Source of the DNA: Bacillus solitudinis | Lineage (GTDB): Bacteria; Bacillota; Bacilli; Bacillales; Bacillaceae_D | DNA length: 64,000 nt | NCBI RefSeq assembly: GCF_002797395.1 | Contig: NZ_KZ454943.1 | Location: 1,910,308 to 1,974,307 of the forward strand | Reading direction: 5' to 3' | Shown: one piece after another, positions 9,255 through 17,868 of the stretch | Layout: the number at the start of each line of letters is the position of its first letter | Position numbering within the stretch: the stretch's first letter is position 1 | Translations under genes and position numbers: made by a program | The notes under the pieces: model-generated | Databases searched by the model: none | What the model was told of the DNA's origin: nothing | The model's input: only the letters and a program-made list of their open reading frames with translations

Positions 9255-9408
9255 ATGAACCCCCCCTCGATCCTACTTCCATTATTATACACAAAAGTTA
9301 AGCTTATGCCTCGTCACCATCCTTTCTTGATTCTCACCAACATATACATAATTTCTTTTTATTAGGGAATAGTATGTCCAAGTACATAAACATTTGGAGG
9401 GATTTTAT

Positions 9409-10950
9409 ATGACTGAGCTAAATTCAAATCAAACTGATGCTCCAGAGTCTTATTGGCTTACTTCAACGACTCTTCCAACTTTCCCTGCTTTACAACAAGA
9501 CCTTGATGTTGATGTTCTAATTGTTGGGGCAGGAATAACAGGAATCACAACGGCTTATTTGCTAAAAGATTCTGGGTTACGGATTGCCATTGTTGAAGCG
9601 ACATCAATTGCAAATGGGACAACCGGTCATACAACAGCGAAAATAACCGCACAGCATGGTGTTATTTATGATGAATTGCTCCAACACTTTGGAAGAGAAA
9701 AAACGAGCCAATATTATCAGGCTACAGATGAAGCCATTCAACTCATTCGGAACATTGTTAAAGAAGAAAACATCCAATGTGAATTAATAAATGAGGATCA
9801 TTACCTTTATACGACGAATAATCGTGGTCTTACTAAATTAAAAAAAGAACAGAAGGCTTATGAAGAAGTCGGTATTCCGAGTGAATGGGTCGAGGAAGTT
9901 CCGTTTGAAATGGACATTAAAGCTGCTATCAAAATGCCTAACCAATCTCAATTTCACCCTTTACGATACATAGCTCATTTAGTACAAGAACTAACGAATA
10001 AAAATATTCAAATTTATGAGCATACTGTATCCACGGATATAGACGCTGGTGACATTCAAACGGTTAGCACTCGAAATGGAGCCAAAGTTCGTACAAAATA
10101 TGTTGTTTCCGCGTCTCATTTTCCTTTTCATGATTTACCTGGTCTTTACTTTTCACGCATGTATGCAGACCGGTCTTACATTGTCGCAGTAAAAACGGAG
10201 AAGTTTCCTGGTGGAATGTATATAAATGCGGACCAACCATCGCGTTCCCTTCGTTATACGATGGTTGATGGAGAAAAACTTGTGCTAATTAGTGGAGAGG
10301 AGCACAAAACAGGGCAAGGAATGGATACATTAAATCACTACGAGGCACTTGAGGATTTCGGTCGCGAGCTCTTTGGGGAGATCGATGTCCGTTACCATTG
10401 GTCTGCACAAGATTTAGTAACGCTAGATAAAATCCCTTATATCGGTGAATTATCAAAAAGTCACAAAAATACATTTGTCGCAACAGGTTTTCGTAAATGG
10501 GGAATGACAAATTCGACGGTTGCCGCTCGTTTAATTTCAGATAAAATTCTAGGTCAGGTCAATCCGTACGAGGAATTATTCAGTCCCTCTCGTTTTATTG
10601 CGGATCCGAGCATTAAACAGTTCATTTCTTATAATGCAGATGTAACGAAACATCTATTGAGGGGGAAATTCGAAAATGGGGATCGCCTTCCTGAGGAATT
10701 AGAGAATGATGAAGGCGGTGTGGTTACAGTTGACGGGAAGCGAGCAGGTGCCTATAAAGACCCTAAAGGAAAATTGCACATCGTCGATACGACTTGTACC
10801 CATATGGGCTGTGAGGTAAGTTGGAATCATGGCGAAAGAACCTGGGATTGTCCTTGCCATGGATCGCGCTTTTCATACGACGGAGAAGTAATTGAGGGCC
10901 CAGCACAGAAGTCGTTAACCCCTTTACAGGAAAAATCCACCGAAAAGTAA
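9409..10950 (+). CDS. yhfW: FAD-dependent oxidoreductase with C-terminal Rieske domain (YhfW-like)
   Basis: The start is the ATG at 9409, eight bases after GGAGG; the frame also allows an upstream TTG that overlaps this site. The N-terminal DAO-type FAD domain shows the dinucleotide motif DVLIVGAGITGITTAYLL (residues about 30-47) ending in a ribose-binding acid (IVEA). The C-terminal 90 residues form a Rieske [2Fe-2S] domain with CTHMGC and CPCHGS ligand motifs. At 513 residues it matches B. subtilis YhfW. The electron donor and substrate are unknown; the domain order suggests amine or glycine oxidation coupled to the iron-sulfur centre (inference). Transcribed alone, with a strong terminator. 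Confidence 0.88.
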   Translation: MTELNSNQTDAPESYWLTSTTLPTFPALQQDLDVDVLIVGAGITGITTAYLLKDSGLRIAIVEATSIANGTTGHTTAKITAQHGVIYDELLQHFGREKTSQYYQATDEAIQLIRNIVKEENIQCELINEDHYLYTTNNRGLTKLKKEQKAYEEVGIPSEWVEEVPFEMDIKAAIKMPNQSQFHPLRYIAHLVQELTNKNIQIYEHTVSTDIDAGDIQTVSTRNGAKVRTKYVVSASHFPFHDLPGLYFSRMYADRSYIVAVKTEKFPGGMYINADQPSRSLRYTMVDGEKLVLISGEEHKTGQGMDTLNHYEALEDFGRELFGEIDVRYHWSAQDLVTLDKIPYIGELSKSHKNTFVATGFRKWGMTNSTVAARLISDKILGQVNPYEELFSPSRFIADPSIKQFISYNADVTKHLLRGKFENGDRLPEELENDEGGVVTVDGKRAGAYKDPKGKLHIVDTTCTHMGCEVSWNHGERTWDCPCHGSRFSYDGEVIEGPAQKSLTPLQEKSTEK

Positions 10951-10951
10951 T

Positions 10952-10990
10952 AAAACCCACCGTGCTTAATTAGGCACGATGGGTTTTCTC
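10952..10990 (+). terminator. Terminator of yhfW
   Basis: The inverted repeat AAAACCCA-C-CGTGC ... GCACG-A-TGGGTTTT immediately follows the yhfW stop. It is U-rich on the 3' side of both strands. Confidence 0.85.
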
Positions 10991-11034
10991 ATGTATGATA
11001 AGAGCATTCTCTAGTTAGAAAGGAAGAATATATA

Positions 11035-11226
11035 ATGAACGGACAACAACGTGCTAACGTTAAACCCGGACAACGTGTAAGAATTGTCTTAAAACAGGAC
11101 CAACGAACAGGGAAACTAACAGAAGGTGTGGTACAAACCTTATTAACAAAATCCTCATTTCATCCCCATGGCATTAAAGTACGTCTTGAAGATGGTCAAG
11201 TCGGTCGTGTTCAAGAAATCTTATAA
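11035..11226 (+). CDS. ywbE: YwbE family small protein
   Basis: This 63-residue basic protein begins MNGQQRANVKPGQRVRIV. Its KOW-like beta-strand pattern (GQRVRIVLKQDQRTGKLTEG ... VRLEDGQVGRVQEI) matches the conserved YwbE family found across Firmicutes and other bacteria. A GAAAGGAAG ribosome binding site lies upstream of the ATG. The biochemical role is not established. The G-x-V-x-V-x(2)-Q and later G-x-V-G-R-V elements suggest a small nucleic-acid-associated barrel (inference). It converges on the VOC gene, separated by seven bases. Confidence 0.85.
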   Translation: MNGQQRANVKPGQRVRIVLKQDQRTGKLTEGVVQTLLTKSSFHPHGIKVRLEDGQVGRVQEIL

Positions 11227-11233
11227 GTTCGCT

Positions 11234-11623
11234 TTAGCGAAGGTCGCTTTGCTCAACATGCAGTTCAATCGTGTTACCTGATGGGTCAGAGCAAAAAATT
11301 TGCGCAAACCCACTGCGACTGTCCGGCTTTGCAACGACTTCGATTTGATGAGCCTTTAACCAATCTAACGTTTCGTAATAGTCGCGAACCCGAAAGGCAA
11401 AATGCGGGGCGCGACTATTAATCGTTCTTTCTGAATTTATCGTATGATTAGGGTCAACAATTAAATGCAATTGTTGATTTCCGATTTGAAACCATGTTCC
11501 TTCAAAATTAAAATTTGGTCGCTTTAGTTCTTTTAGACAAAGAATATCATGGTAAAAGGATCGCGTTTCAGCAAGGGATTTTACCGTTAAACTGACGTGA
11601 TGAATACACAAAGGTTCAATCAA
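11234..11623 (-). CDS. VOC (glyoxalase/dioxygenase-fold) protein
   Basis: At 129 residues this is a single glyoxalase/bleomycin-resistance/extradiol-dioxygenase-fold protein. It has the paired beta-alpha-beta-beta-beta modules: HHVSLTVKSLAETRSFYHDIL at the start, PHFAFRV in the middle and FCSDPSGNTIELHVE at the end. Metal-ligand candidates are His-8 or His-9, His-53 and the Glu near the C-terminus. Such proteins act on varied small molecules and the substrate cannot be read from sequence. Translation probably starts at TTG after GAGGAGACTGG. It ends seven bases from the convergent ywbE and lies 19 bases after topB on the same strand, so it may be co-transcribed with topB. Confidence 0.8.
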   Translation of the reverse strand: MIEPLCIHHVSLTVKSLAETRSFYHDILCLKELKRPNFNFEGTWFQIGNQQLHLIVDPNHTINSERTINSRAPHFAFRVRDYYETLDWLKAHQIEVVAKPDSRSGFAQIFCSDPSGNTIELHVEQSDLR

Positions 11624-11642
11624 AATACCAGTCTCCTCTCTA

Positions 11643-13814
11643 CTATTTATCCAATTTTAGTTTTGCCAATTGATCCGCTAACGCTGAATTACTAAATTCA
11701 TCTTCTTTATTTTGCTTTTTCATATAGTTAGAAACTTCCCGCTTTGACAAGTTTTTATTTTTGTTCTCTTTACGGCGCTCATTAAACACTGATAGCTTCT
11801 CGCGGTGCCCACATACACATGCAAAGGTTTGTCCTTCACCTTCCCCACGGAGCTCAAGCTTTTTCTTACATTTTGGACAACGTGCATTCGTCACTTTAGC
11901 AATGTTCTTTTTATACCCACACTCTCGGTCCTGGCAAACTCGCATTTTTCCTTTTTTTCCATTGACCTCAAGTAAATTCTTTCCACATTCAGGGCACTTG
12001 CTACCCGTCACATTATCATGCTTAAACGTTTTTGAACTAGCTTTTATTTCAGATACCACTGTCTTTGCATATTGTTTCATATCGGAAATAAACACATTCT
12101 TCGAGAGCTTCCCTTGAGCGATTTGTTCAAGCTTCAACTCCCATTGTGCCGTTAGTGCTGGTGATCTGAGATCTTCTGGAACTAATTCAAGTAACTGCTT
12201 TCCTTTTGAAGTGAGGATAACCTCTTTATCACGTTTCTCAATTAAAAAAGCGTTAAATAGCTTCTCAATTATATCAGCTCTAGTTGCAACCGTCCCAATT
12301 CCCCCTGTTTTCCCAAGCGTTTCTTTTAACCGTTTATCTTCCCCCTCCATAAATGAAGTTGGATTTTCCATTGCTGATAGAAGCATGCCTTCACTAAACC
12401 TTGGTGGAGGTGCGGTTTCTCCTTTTTTCACATGGGTTGCTGTTATCTCTAGCTTCTCACCCTCGTTTAAAGCGGGAAGTGTAGAAACAGCTTCGGCTTC
12501 ATTCGTTTGACCTGCGTAGACCTCTTTCCAGCCAAGTTGTAGAACGCGATCTCCTTTTGCAGTAAACACCTCATTATTTATCTTCGCTTGTATCGTTGTC
12601 TGCTCATAAAGATATGCAGGAAATAACACCGCAATAAACCGAAGCACGACCATCTGATAAAGTTTCGCCTCTTTATCACTTAAGTTACCAGGTGTTTGCT
12701 CGGTTGGAATAATCGCATGGTGATCAGAGACCTTCTTATCATCGACAAACGAGGAATTTGCCTTAATGGGTTGGTTAATAATCTTCGCGACATGCTTCCT
12801 GTATGGCTGTACATCACATGCATGAAGGCGTTCCTTCAATGTCCCAACTAAATCAGAAGATAAATAGCGAGAATCTGTTCTTGGATAGGTTAAGACCTTA
12901 TGTTGCTCATAAAGACGTTGCATAATCGATAGTGTTTCTTTAGCAGAATAACCAAAGCGTTTATTCGCCTCGCGTTGAACCTCTGTTAAATCATATAATT
13001 GGGGCGGCATCGTTTTTTTGTTCGTTTTCTTAACGCCCGTAATCAATGCTGTTTTACCTTTTATTTCGTTCTGAATAGCTAAGGTTCGTTTCGAGTCAAA
13101 GATGCGAGGTTCATTCGTTTTTCCGTCCTGCCAATGTAAAGTTAGTCCATTCGCTTCAGCTGTAATTTGTTCAAATGGCTGAGGTCGAAACGATTGTATT
13201 TCAGCTTCCCTTTTAGCAATCATTGCAAGCGTCGGTGTTTGTACACGTCCACATGATAATTGAGCATTATATTTTGTCGTTAGTGCACGAGTACCATTCA
13301 TCCCAACATACCAATCTGCTTCTGAACGAGCAACAGCGGCGTGATAGAGATTTTCATACTGCGCACCATCTTTAAGTTTTTTGAAACCTTCTTGAATGGC
13401 TCGATCAGTGACCGAAGAAATCCATAAGCGCTTTACCGGCTTTTTAACATGTACCTTCGCTAAAATCCAGCGTGCGACAAGCTCTCCTTCACGCCCCGCA
13501 TCGGTTGCAATGACAATATTTTTTACATCTTGACGTTGAAGCTGCGCTTTTACAGCATGAAATTGCTTACTTGTTTGTTTTATTACAACGAGATTTAATC
13601 GTTCAGGAAGCATTGGCAAATCCTCGAGCTTCCAGGTTTTATAGGTATCACCATAGCTCTCCGGCTCAGCAAGCGTAACCAGATGACCGAGGGCCCACGT
13701 AACAATATATTGGTTCCCTTCAAGAAACCCATTTCCTTTTTTATGGCATTGAAGAACTCTGGCGATATCTCGCGCAACAGAGGGCTTCTCTGCTAAGACG
13801 ACTGTTTTACTCAT
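11643..13814 (-). CDS. topB: DNA topoisomerase III
   Basis: This type IA topoisomerase relaxes and decatenates DNA through a tyrosyl intermediate. The Toprim domain shows VLAEKPSVARDIA (residues 5-17) and TDAGREGELVARW (about 104). The catalytic tyrosine lies in TYPRTDSRYLS (about residue 310). The C-terminus has two four-cysteine zinc-ribbon segments (CPECGK ... CQDRECGY and CPKCKK ... CVCGH) before a Lys-rich tail. At 723 residues it matches Bacillus TopB. An AAAGGATG ribosome binding site precedes the ATG. Housekeeping gene; the VOC gene follows closely. Confidence 0.95.
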   Translation of the reverse strand: MSKTVVLAEKPSVARDIARVLQCHKKGNGFLEGNQYIVTWALGHLVTLAEPESYGDTYKTWKLEDLPMLPERLNLVVIKQTSKQFHAVKAQLQRQDVKNIVIATDAGREGELVARWILAKVHVKKPVKRLWISSVTDRAIQEGFKKLKDGAQYENLYHAAVARSEADWYVGMNGTRALTTKYNAQLSCGRVQTPTLAMIAKREAEIQSFRPQPFEQITAEANGLTLHWQDGKTNEPRIFDSKRTLAIQNEIKGKTALITGVKKTNKKTMPPQLYDLTEVQREANKRFGYSAKETLSIMQRLYEQHKVLTYPRTDSRYLSSDLVGTLKERLHACDVQPYRKHVAKIINQPIKANSSFVDDKKVSDHHAIIPTEQTPGNLSDKEAKLYQMVVLRFIAVLFPAYLYEQTTIQAKINNEVFTAKGDRVLQLGWKEVYAGQTNEAEAVSTLPALNEGEKLEITATHVKKGETAPPPRFSEGMLLSAMENPTSFMEGEDKRLKETLGKTGGIGTVATRADIIEKLFNAFLIEKRDKEVILTSKGKQLLELVPEDLRSPALTAQWELKLEQIAQGKLSKNVFISDMKQYAKTVVSEIKASSKTFKHDNVTGSKCPECGKNLLEVNGKKGKMRVCQDRECGYKKNIAKVTNARCPKCKKKLELRGEGEGQTFACVCGHREKLSVFNERRKENKNKNLSKREVSNYMKKQNKEDEFSNSALADQLAKLKLDK

Positions 13815-13880
13815 CTAAACATCCTTTCATCTTATATAGCTCTTTTTATCATAGCATCGTCCCTTTAAAAAAGATAACAG

Positions 13881-14195
13881 TTAGGTTAAGACTTTTAACC
13901 CGATGGTGGCACTTAGTATGAGTAAAATAAAGAAAATACGTAAGCGTTCTTTAGACTCCCCGTAAATAGCCATACCGAGGATAGCCCCTCCGGTGGCACC
14001 GATTCCAGTCCAAACAGCGTAAGCAGTCCCCATTGGAATCGACTTCATTGCAATTGATAGGAAGAAGAAGCTCATTGTAAAAGCGACCGCTAGAACCAAT
14101 ATTACTGACAGTTTTTTCGTTCGATGCCACTGATTAATCATTGCCACTCCAAACATTTCCAAAAAACCGGCAAATATCAGACAAAACCAATCCAC
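13881..14195 (-). CDS. SMR-family efflux protein, second subunit
   Basis: This 104-residue small multidrug-resistance protein has four transmembrane helices. It contains the family motif MGTAYAVWTGIGATGGAILG in helix 3 and ends with the helix ILLILSATIGLKVLT. The membrane-embedded Glu of helix 1 lies in GFLEMFGVAMIN. It overlaps the preceding SMR gene by one base, giving a coupled pair that would form a heteromer. Lying downstream of a guanidine-I riboswitch, the pair is most likely a guanidinium exporter (Gdx/YkkCD type) rather than a general drug pump. This is inference from context. Confidence 0.87.
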   Translation of the reverse strand: MDWFCLIFAGFLEMFGVAMINQWHRTKKLSVILVLAVAFTMSFFFLSIAMKSIPMGTAYAVWTGIGATGGAILGMAIYGESKERLRIFFILLILSATIGLKVLT

Positions 14196-14539
14196 TATTC
14201 TCCCTCCTCCTTCTTAAGATGATTTGTAGTTCCCGTGACGACTTTTAATCCAATTATGCCAATTAATAACAGACCAATTAACAGAATCACTGGCCAACGA
14301 AAGGGTTCTGCAAATAATAGCATATCGGCCAAGACCGTCCCACAGGTTCCAATTCCAACAAAGACAGCATAAACCGTACCAACTGGCAGGTTAGCACTTG
14401 AGCGAATAAGCAAGACGAAGCTAAAAACGATTGCGACGATTGTACCTGTCCATTCCAAGAAACCCGTAGCATGCTTTAAGCCGATAACCCAACTAATTTC
14501 AAAACAAGCAGCACCTAGAACCATCCACCATTCCTTCAA
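14195..14539 (-). CDS. SMR-family efflux protein, first subunit
   Basis: The chosen start is TTG at 14539, six bases after AGAGGGTG, giving 114 residues that begin [20 protein letters not shown]. The longer frame has no better signal. It has four helices, the conserved Glu in helix 1 ([12 protein letters not shown]) and the motif [17 protein letters not shown]. The GLKH stretch resembles YkkC-type guanidinium exporters. It is translationally coupled to the second SMR gene. The coding region is preceded by a structured leader of more than 500 bases with a riboswitch at its 5' end. Confidence 0.87.
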   Translation of the reverse strand: MKEWWMVLGAACFEISWVIGLKHATGFLEWTGTIVAIVFSFVLLIRSSANLPVGTVYAVFVGIGTCGTVLADMLLFAEPFRWPVILLIGLLLIGIIGLKVVTGTTNHLKKEEGE

Positions 14540-14552
14540 TAAAAACACCCTC

Positions 14553-14790
14553 TTTCCAAAATAAAAAAAGCCGCGCAACAGAAGGTCACTGAAAAAGGGT
14601 GCTTTTCCTATTTCAGTGACCTCTTAGTAATGCGCTGAGCCGTTGCCCGGTTTTTAAAAGCCTTGCTATGAGTGATTTTCTCATAGCAAGGCGCGCAACG
14701 AGTGAAGCCATTACTGCTTCCTCGAAATGCTTTCAAAGGGTTTTTCAGCGGCCTTGGTTTTCACCTTTTTTCAATGGCCTCCGCAGCAGC
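14553..14790 (-). promoter_or_regulatory. Structured leader RNA upstream of the SMR pair
   Basis: Between the riboswitch terminator and the first SMR gene lie about 400 bases with dense inverted repeats. There is a perfect 13-bp stem GCCTTGCTATGAG/CTCATAGCAAGGC (14661-14692), enclosed by CGTTGC/GCAACG and then AATGGCT/AGCGCATT-like arms. A second 12-bp stem GGTCACTGAAA (14584-14621) is followed by TGCGCGGC and seven T on the minus strand, just upstream of the SMR ribosome binding site. The latter resembles a second terminator. No protein-coding gene is convincing here. Confidence 0.5.
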
Positions 14791-14940
14791 TTTTTCTCAA
14801 AACGCTAGGAGGGGCATCGTTTCCCGGTTTTAAGGCGGGTGGCATAAAGGTCGTTTTTGACTTTAGGTACACCCCACCCCCTTGCTCTTCTAAAATCGAC
14901 ATGAATAGCACCCCAAAAATTTATACTTATCTTCTCTAGT

Positions 14941-14984
14941 AAAAAAACCCGGAGTTTCTGTATGAACAGAACACCTCCCGGGTC
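14941..14984 (-). terminator. Riboswitch-controlled terminator
   Basis: On the minus strand ACCCGGGAG ... CTCCGGGT forms a long stem capped by GTTCTGT-TCAT-ACAGAAAC and is followed by seven T. The 5' arm overlaps the conserved CCCGGGAG of the aptamer, so folding of aptamer and terminator are mutually exclusive. Ligand binding should permit read-through. Confidence 0.8.
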
Positions 14985-15068
14985 TTTTTCCCTCTGTGTT
15001 GACCGCAATCTCCACTGGTGGCTTCTCTTAGACCGGGTCGATGTTCGGTCGGGACGCTAGAAGTTTTT
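14975..15068 (-). ncRNA. Guanidine-I (ykkC class) riboswitch aptamer
   Basis: On the minus strand, elements of the ykkC consensus appear in the right order: CTAGCGTCCCG, CCCGGTCTAAGAGAAGCC, AACACAGAGGGAAAAAGA and CCCGGGAGG. The final CCCGGGAG fits guanidine-I rather than the PRPP/ppGpp subtypes, whose equivalent reads CCCAGGCG. It begins about 40 bases after the end of the upstream methyltransferase gene and precedes a terminator and the SMR pair. That is the classical ykkC-ykkD arrangement. Guanidine binding would switch exporter expression on. Confidence 0.8.
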
Positions 15069-15106
15069 AATTGGCTCCATTATTACAATGGGTCCTCTAA
15101 AATTAA

Positions 15107-16312
15107 TTATTTGACCCGTTTTCTAACAAAAACAACCTTTAAATAATTTCCTTCAGTAAATTCTTTCGTCGTGCGGAAATCCTCGGGTAGAGAGTACGTT
15201 TCAAGAATCTCGTATTGGTTTCCCGTTTCACGAAAGGCAGCTTCAATAAAGCTCTTAAATTTTTTCATTCCAAAGGTACTACAATTGGTTGAAGCCACGA
15301 TGACTCCGTTATTCTCTGTTATTGCAATCGTTTCTTTTAAAAGGTTTGTGTAATCCTTCTCTGCACGAAATGTATGCTTTTTCGAACGGGCAAAACTAGG
15401 CGGATCCAAGATGACAAGGTCAAATTTCAAATTCTTTTTAAGCGCATAATTAAAATAGCGAAACACATCCATCACGACGATATTCTGAGCCTCATAATCA
15501 ATTTCATTTACACTAAATTGCTCAATTGTTTTTGCCAAGCTTCGATTTGCTAAATCAACACTTGTAGTCTTTTTTGCGCCGCCAAGTGCTGCCGCAACGG
15601 AGAAAGCTCCCGTATACGAAAACGTATTAAGAACGGTTTTTCCTTGTGAATACTGCTGGCGAATCTTTGCGCGAACATCACGTTGATCTAGAAACACACC
15701 GACCATTGGCCCATCATTTAAGTAGATGGCAAAGGTCATACCATTTTCTTTGACGAGTAAAGGGAAGGTTCCTCGCTCTCCTTTAACAAAATCATCATCA
15801 TCATCCAAATACGTTCCTTTTTTATCAAAACGCTTCTTTTCATAAATTCCTTTATAGTCAGTAAGGGCGCACAGCGCATCAACAATCCAATCTCGGAATG
15901 CAAAGATGCCTTCACTATACCAGGTAAGGACATAGAAACTATCATAATAGTCAATCGTCAACCCACCAATACCATCACCTTCACCGTTAAAAATCCGAAA
16001 GGCCGTGGTGTTATTGTCTTTAAATAGACGGTTCCGGTTTTCGAGTGCTGCTTGAATACGTTGTTTAAAAAACTCAGCATCAATAATGTCATCCTCGTTT
16101 TGAGTTAATACCCAGCCAAAGCCTTTATTTTGTTTTCCGTAATATCCTTTTCCGATAAATGAGTGCTGCTTATCTTCTAGTCTTAAAAGAGTCCCTTCTT
16201 TTTTTAATTGATCCCCATTTACCAGAGCATCCTTCTCTAGCAATGGAAAGCCATTTTTTATTTTTTTGCTAAATGACGATTGAACTGTTATTCGAATCTC
16301 GTTAGTCATCAT
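15107..16312 (-). CDS. Class I rRNA large subunit methyltransferase, RlmI/YwbD-like
   Basis: The 401-residue protein has an N-terminal PUA-like domain (residues 1-80) with KKIKNGFPLLEKDALVNGDQ, a central EEHEE-type region, and a C-terminal Rossmann methyltransferase domain. The latter shows TVLNTFSYTGAFSVAAALGGA (SAM motif I), a DLANRSL acidic loop and the catalytic LDPPSFARSKK. This architecture is that of SAM-dependent 23S rRNA cytosine-C5 methyltransferase RlmI and B. subtilis YwbD. The exact target cytosine is inferred from family. ATGATG follows AGGATGAC, so either Met may start. It is transcribed on its own; the guanidine riboswitch begins just downstream. Confidence 0.85.
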   Translation of the reverse strand: MMTNEIRITVQSSFSKKIKNGFPLLEKDALVNGDQLKKEGTLLRLEDKQHSFIGKGYYGKQNKGFGWVLTQNEDDIIDAEFFKQRIQAALENRNRLFKDNNTTAFRIFNGEGDGIGGLTIDYYDSFYVLTWYSEGIFAFRDWIVDALCALTDYKGIYEKKRFDKKGTYLDDDDDFVKGERGTFPLLVKENGMTFAIYLNDGPMVGVFLDQRDVRAKIRQQYSQGKTVLNTFSYTGAFSVAAALGGAKKTTSVDLANRSLAKTIEQFSVNEIDYEAQNIVVMDVFRYFNYALKKNLKFDLVILDPPSFARSKKHTFRAEKDYTNLLKETIAITENNGVIVASTNCSTFGMKKFKSFIEAAFRETGNQYEILETYSLPEDFRTTKEFTEGNYLKVVFVRKRVK

Positions 16313-16571
16313 GTCATCCTATCGTTTTTTTATTTCCTTAAATTAAGGATGGAATCGTCTTATCCTATTAACCAAATTAGTATAAATAGCTATACATTAA
16401 GAGCAAGTCTTTGGGATTTGTTTTTACTAAAGTTAAATAAATTATACAATACGTTCGTTTCAGACACACGCTTAATACGATCGTTCTTGATTCGAAGAAG
16501 GAGTGAGTCGCAAATCAATTTAATAATTAGCAACAATTCAAAAAATCGCCACATAGAAGCTCATGTTTTCT

Positions 16572-16580
16572 TGTTATAAT
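16572..16580 (+). promoter_or_regulatory. Extended -10 promoter for the DUF3817 gene
   Basis: TGTTATAAT is a perfect extended -10 element 43 bases upstream of the ATG at 16623; no clear -35 is present. The rest of the 310-base gap (16313-16622) is AT-rich and shows no gene. Confidence 0.5.
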
Positions 16581-16622
16581 GAATAAAATACGATAACCTT
16601 TATCGTTTTCAAAAAGGAGTGT

Positions 16623-16919
16623 ATGAAAGTGAATTTACTAAGTCAGTTTCGAGTTATCGGTTACTTAGAAGGAATGTCTTTTATTTTACTTCTAGGACTT
16701 GCTATGCCGTTAAAGTATATGTTTGATATGCCAATGTGGGTCACTGTCGTTGGTGCAATTCATGGATTCCTCTTTGTCCTTTATGTCGCTTATGTCGCGT
16801 TTTCTATGTTTAAGTTACGGTGGACGCTATCGAAAGGCTTTTTAGCACTCATTGCTTCTGTCGTCCCTTTTGGCCCTTTTTTCTTTGATGCTAAGCTATT
16901 AAGACAGAAACAGGTGTAA
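16623..16919 (+). CDS. DUF3817 integral membrane protein
   Basis: This 98-residue protein has three membrane helices and the family signature FRVIGYLEGMSFILLLGLAMPLKY, followed by GAIHGFLFVLYVA and a C-terminal FFDAKLLRQ. It belongs to the DUF3817 family (B. subtilis YdzA-like), of unknown function. A strong AAAAAGGAGTG ribosome binding site precedes the ATG, and the promoter is about 43 bases upstream. No partner gene is adjacent. Confidence 0.8.
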   Translation: MKVNLLSQFRVIGYLEGMSFILLLGLAMPLKYMFDMPMWVTVVGAIHGFLFVLYVAYVAFSMFKLRWTLSKGFLALIASVVPFGPFFFDAKLLRQKQV

Positions 16920-17111
16920 GTACGAACAAAGAATTGTTTTGTTTGAATGGAGAGTCATATTAAATAATCCCCTTTCTAAAACTTACTATCAACAACAGTG
17001 TTTCCCTTTCTTTCTGAAAAACGTCCGTGTTAGAATACTATTAAGCTGTAAAAAAGGAAAAATAATTCCTTTTCCAACAGAAACTTAAAGGAATTTTTCA
17101 AGGTGGGGACT

Positions 17112-17669
17112 ATGAAAAAGTGGGTATCTGCAACAGAAAAGAGTCAATTTATCAAATGGTTTCTAGATCAGCATCGACTGAAACAAAAAGAGGCACGAAT
17201 GGTGTTAGAGTATATATTAAAACACCATCGCTTACTTGAGAATATTTCCTTTACCGAGAAGATTCAATTAAAGGAAAAAACAATTGTTATATCGAGTATT
17301 TATTCAGATGAACCTGGGTTCGTGTATTATTATAATCAACGAAAGTCCGAGGATGTTTCAAAGGCTTTAGGTGATATGATGGCTAATCCTTCGGCACAGT
17401 TTTATATTATCTTTAACTTTTTTGGTAATATGCGAAACAACCGCTATACACAGCTTTTAGAAACGGTAATTGAAGATAAGTTTAAGCGATATAAACAATT
17501 CCAGAAATACTCCTCTGAAGCTGATATTATTATTGAGATGAGTATCCTACGAAAGCAAATTGACGATGCCTTGGACCAACGAGATGAAACAATTTTTAAG
17601 CAATTGGTCGAGAAGTTAAAAGAGCTTAGACAAGAGCAAGAGCGTTTCGAAAGGAAACAACAAGTCTAA
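17112..17669 (+). CDS. reoY: ReoY/YpiB (UPF0302) protein
   Basis: The 185-residue protein has the UPF0302 N-terminus KWVSATEKSQFIKWFLDQHRLKQKEARMVL and a C-terminal coiled coil (EADIIIEMSILRKQIDDALDQRDE ... RQEQERFERKQQ). In Bacillales ReoY acts with ReoM and ReoZ to steer ClpCP degradation of MurA, controlling peptidoglycan precursor synthesis. ATG at 17112 follows AAGGTGGGG; a GTG nine bases upstream with AAAGGA is also possible. In B. subtilis ypiB lies beside ypiA (reoZ) and the qcr genes; neither is present here, so the gene has moved or the neighbours were lost. Confidence 0.85.
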   Translation: MKKWVSATEKSQFIKWFLDQHRLKQKEARMVLEYILKHHRLLENISFTEKIQLKEKTIVISSIYSDEPGFVYYYNQRKSEDVSKALGDMMANPSAQFYIIFNFFGNMRNNRYTQLLETVIEDKFKRYKQFQKYSSEADIIIEMSILRKQIDDALDQRDETIFKQLVEKLKELRQEQERFERKQQV

Positions 17670-17677
17670 TCAAACAA

Positions 17678-17711
17678 ATAAGGGTATCTCAACATGTTGA
17701 GATACCCTTAT
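17678..17711. terminator. 34-bp perfect palindrome after reoY
   Basis: ATAAGGGTATCTCAACA and its exact reverse complement abut with no spacer. It lies eight bases after the reoY stop. The T-tract is weak on the plus strand, so it is probably a terminator or transcript-end stabiliser. Confidence 0.6.
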
Positions 17712-17868
17712 ACATTATAGTTGTGTACTCATTTTCTGCTTGAAGCACTTAATTACTTCTTAAATATGAATGCCCCGCTTTTTTATTCATCCTCTGTACG
17801 ATTTATGGAATATCACTGCAATCTAGATTCTAATTTTTAGTAAATCAGCATTGACTCTGTTTTGTAAG

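Noticed and set aside
14760-14905. Small minus-strand frame beginning MSILEEQGGGVYLKSK in the SMR leader
   Set aside because: Poor ribosome binding site, atypical composition and embedded in structured RNA. No family resemblance.
14727-14939. Plus-strand frame of 70 codons in the SMR leader
   Set aside because: No ribosome binding site, antisense to the structured leader, low-complexity composition.
16280-16579. Frame of 99 codons between the RlmI-like and DUF3817 genes
   Set aside because: Begins inside the neighbouring gene on the other strand, lacks a ribosome binding site and has random composition.
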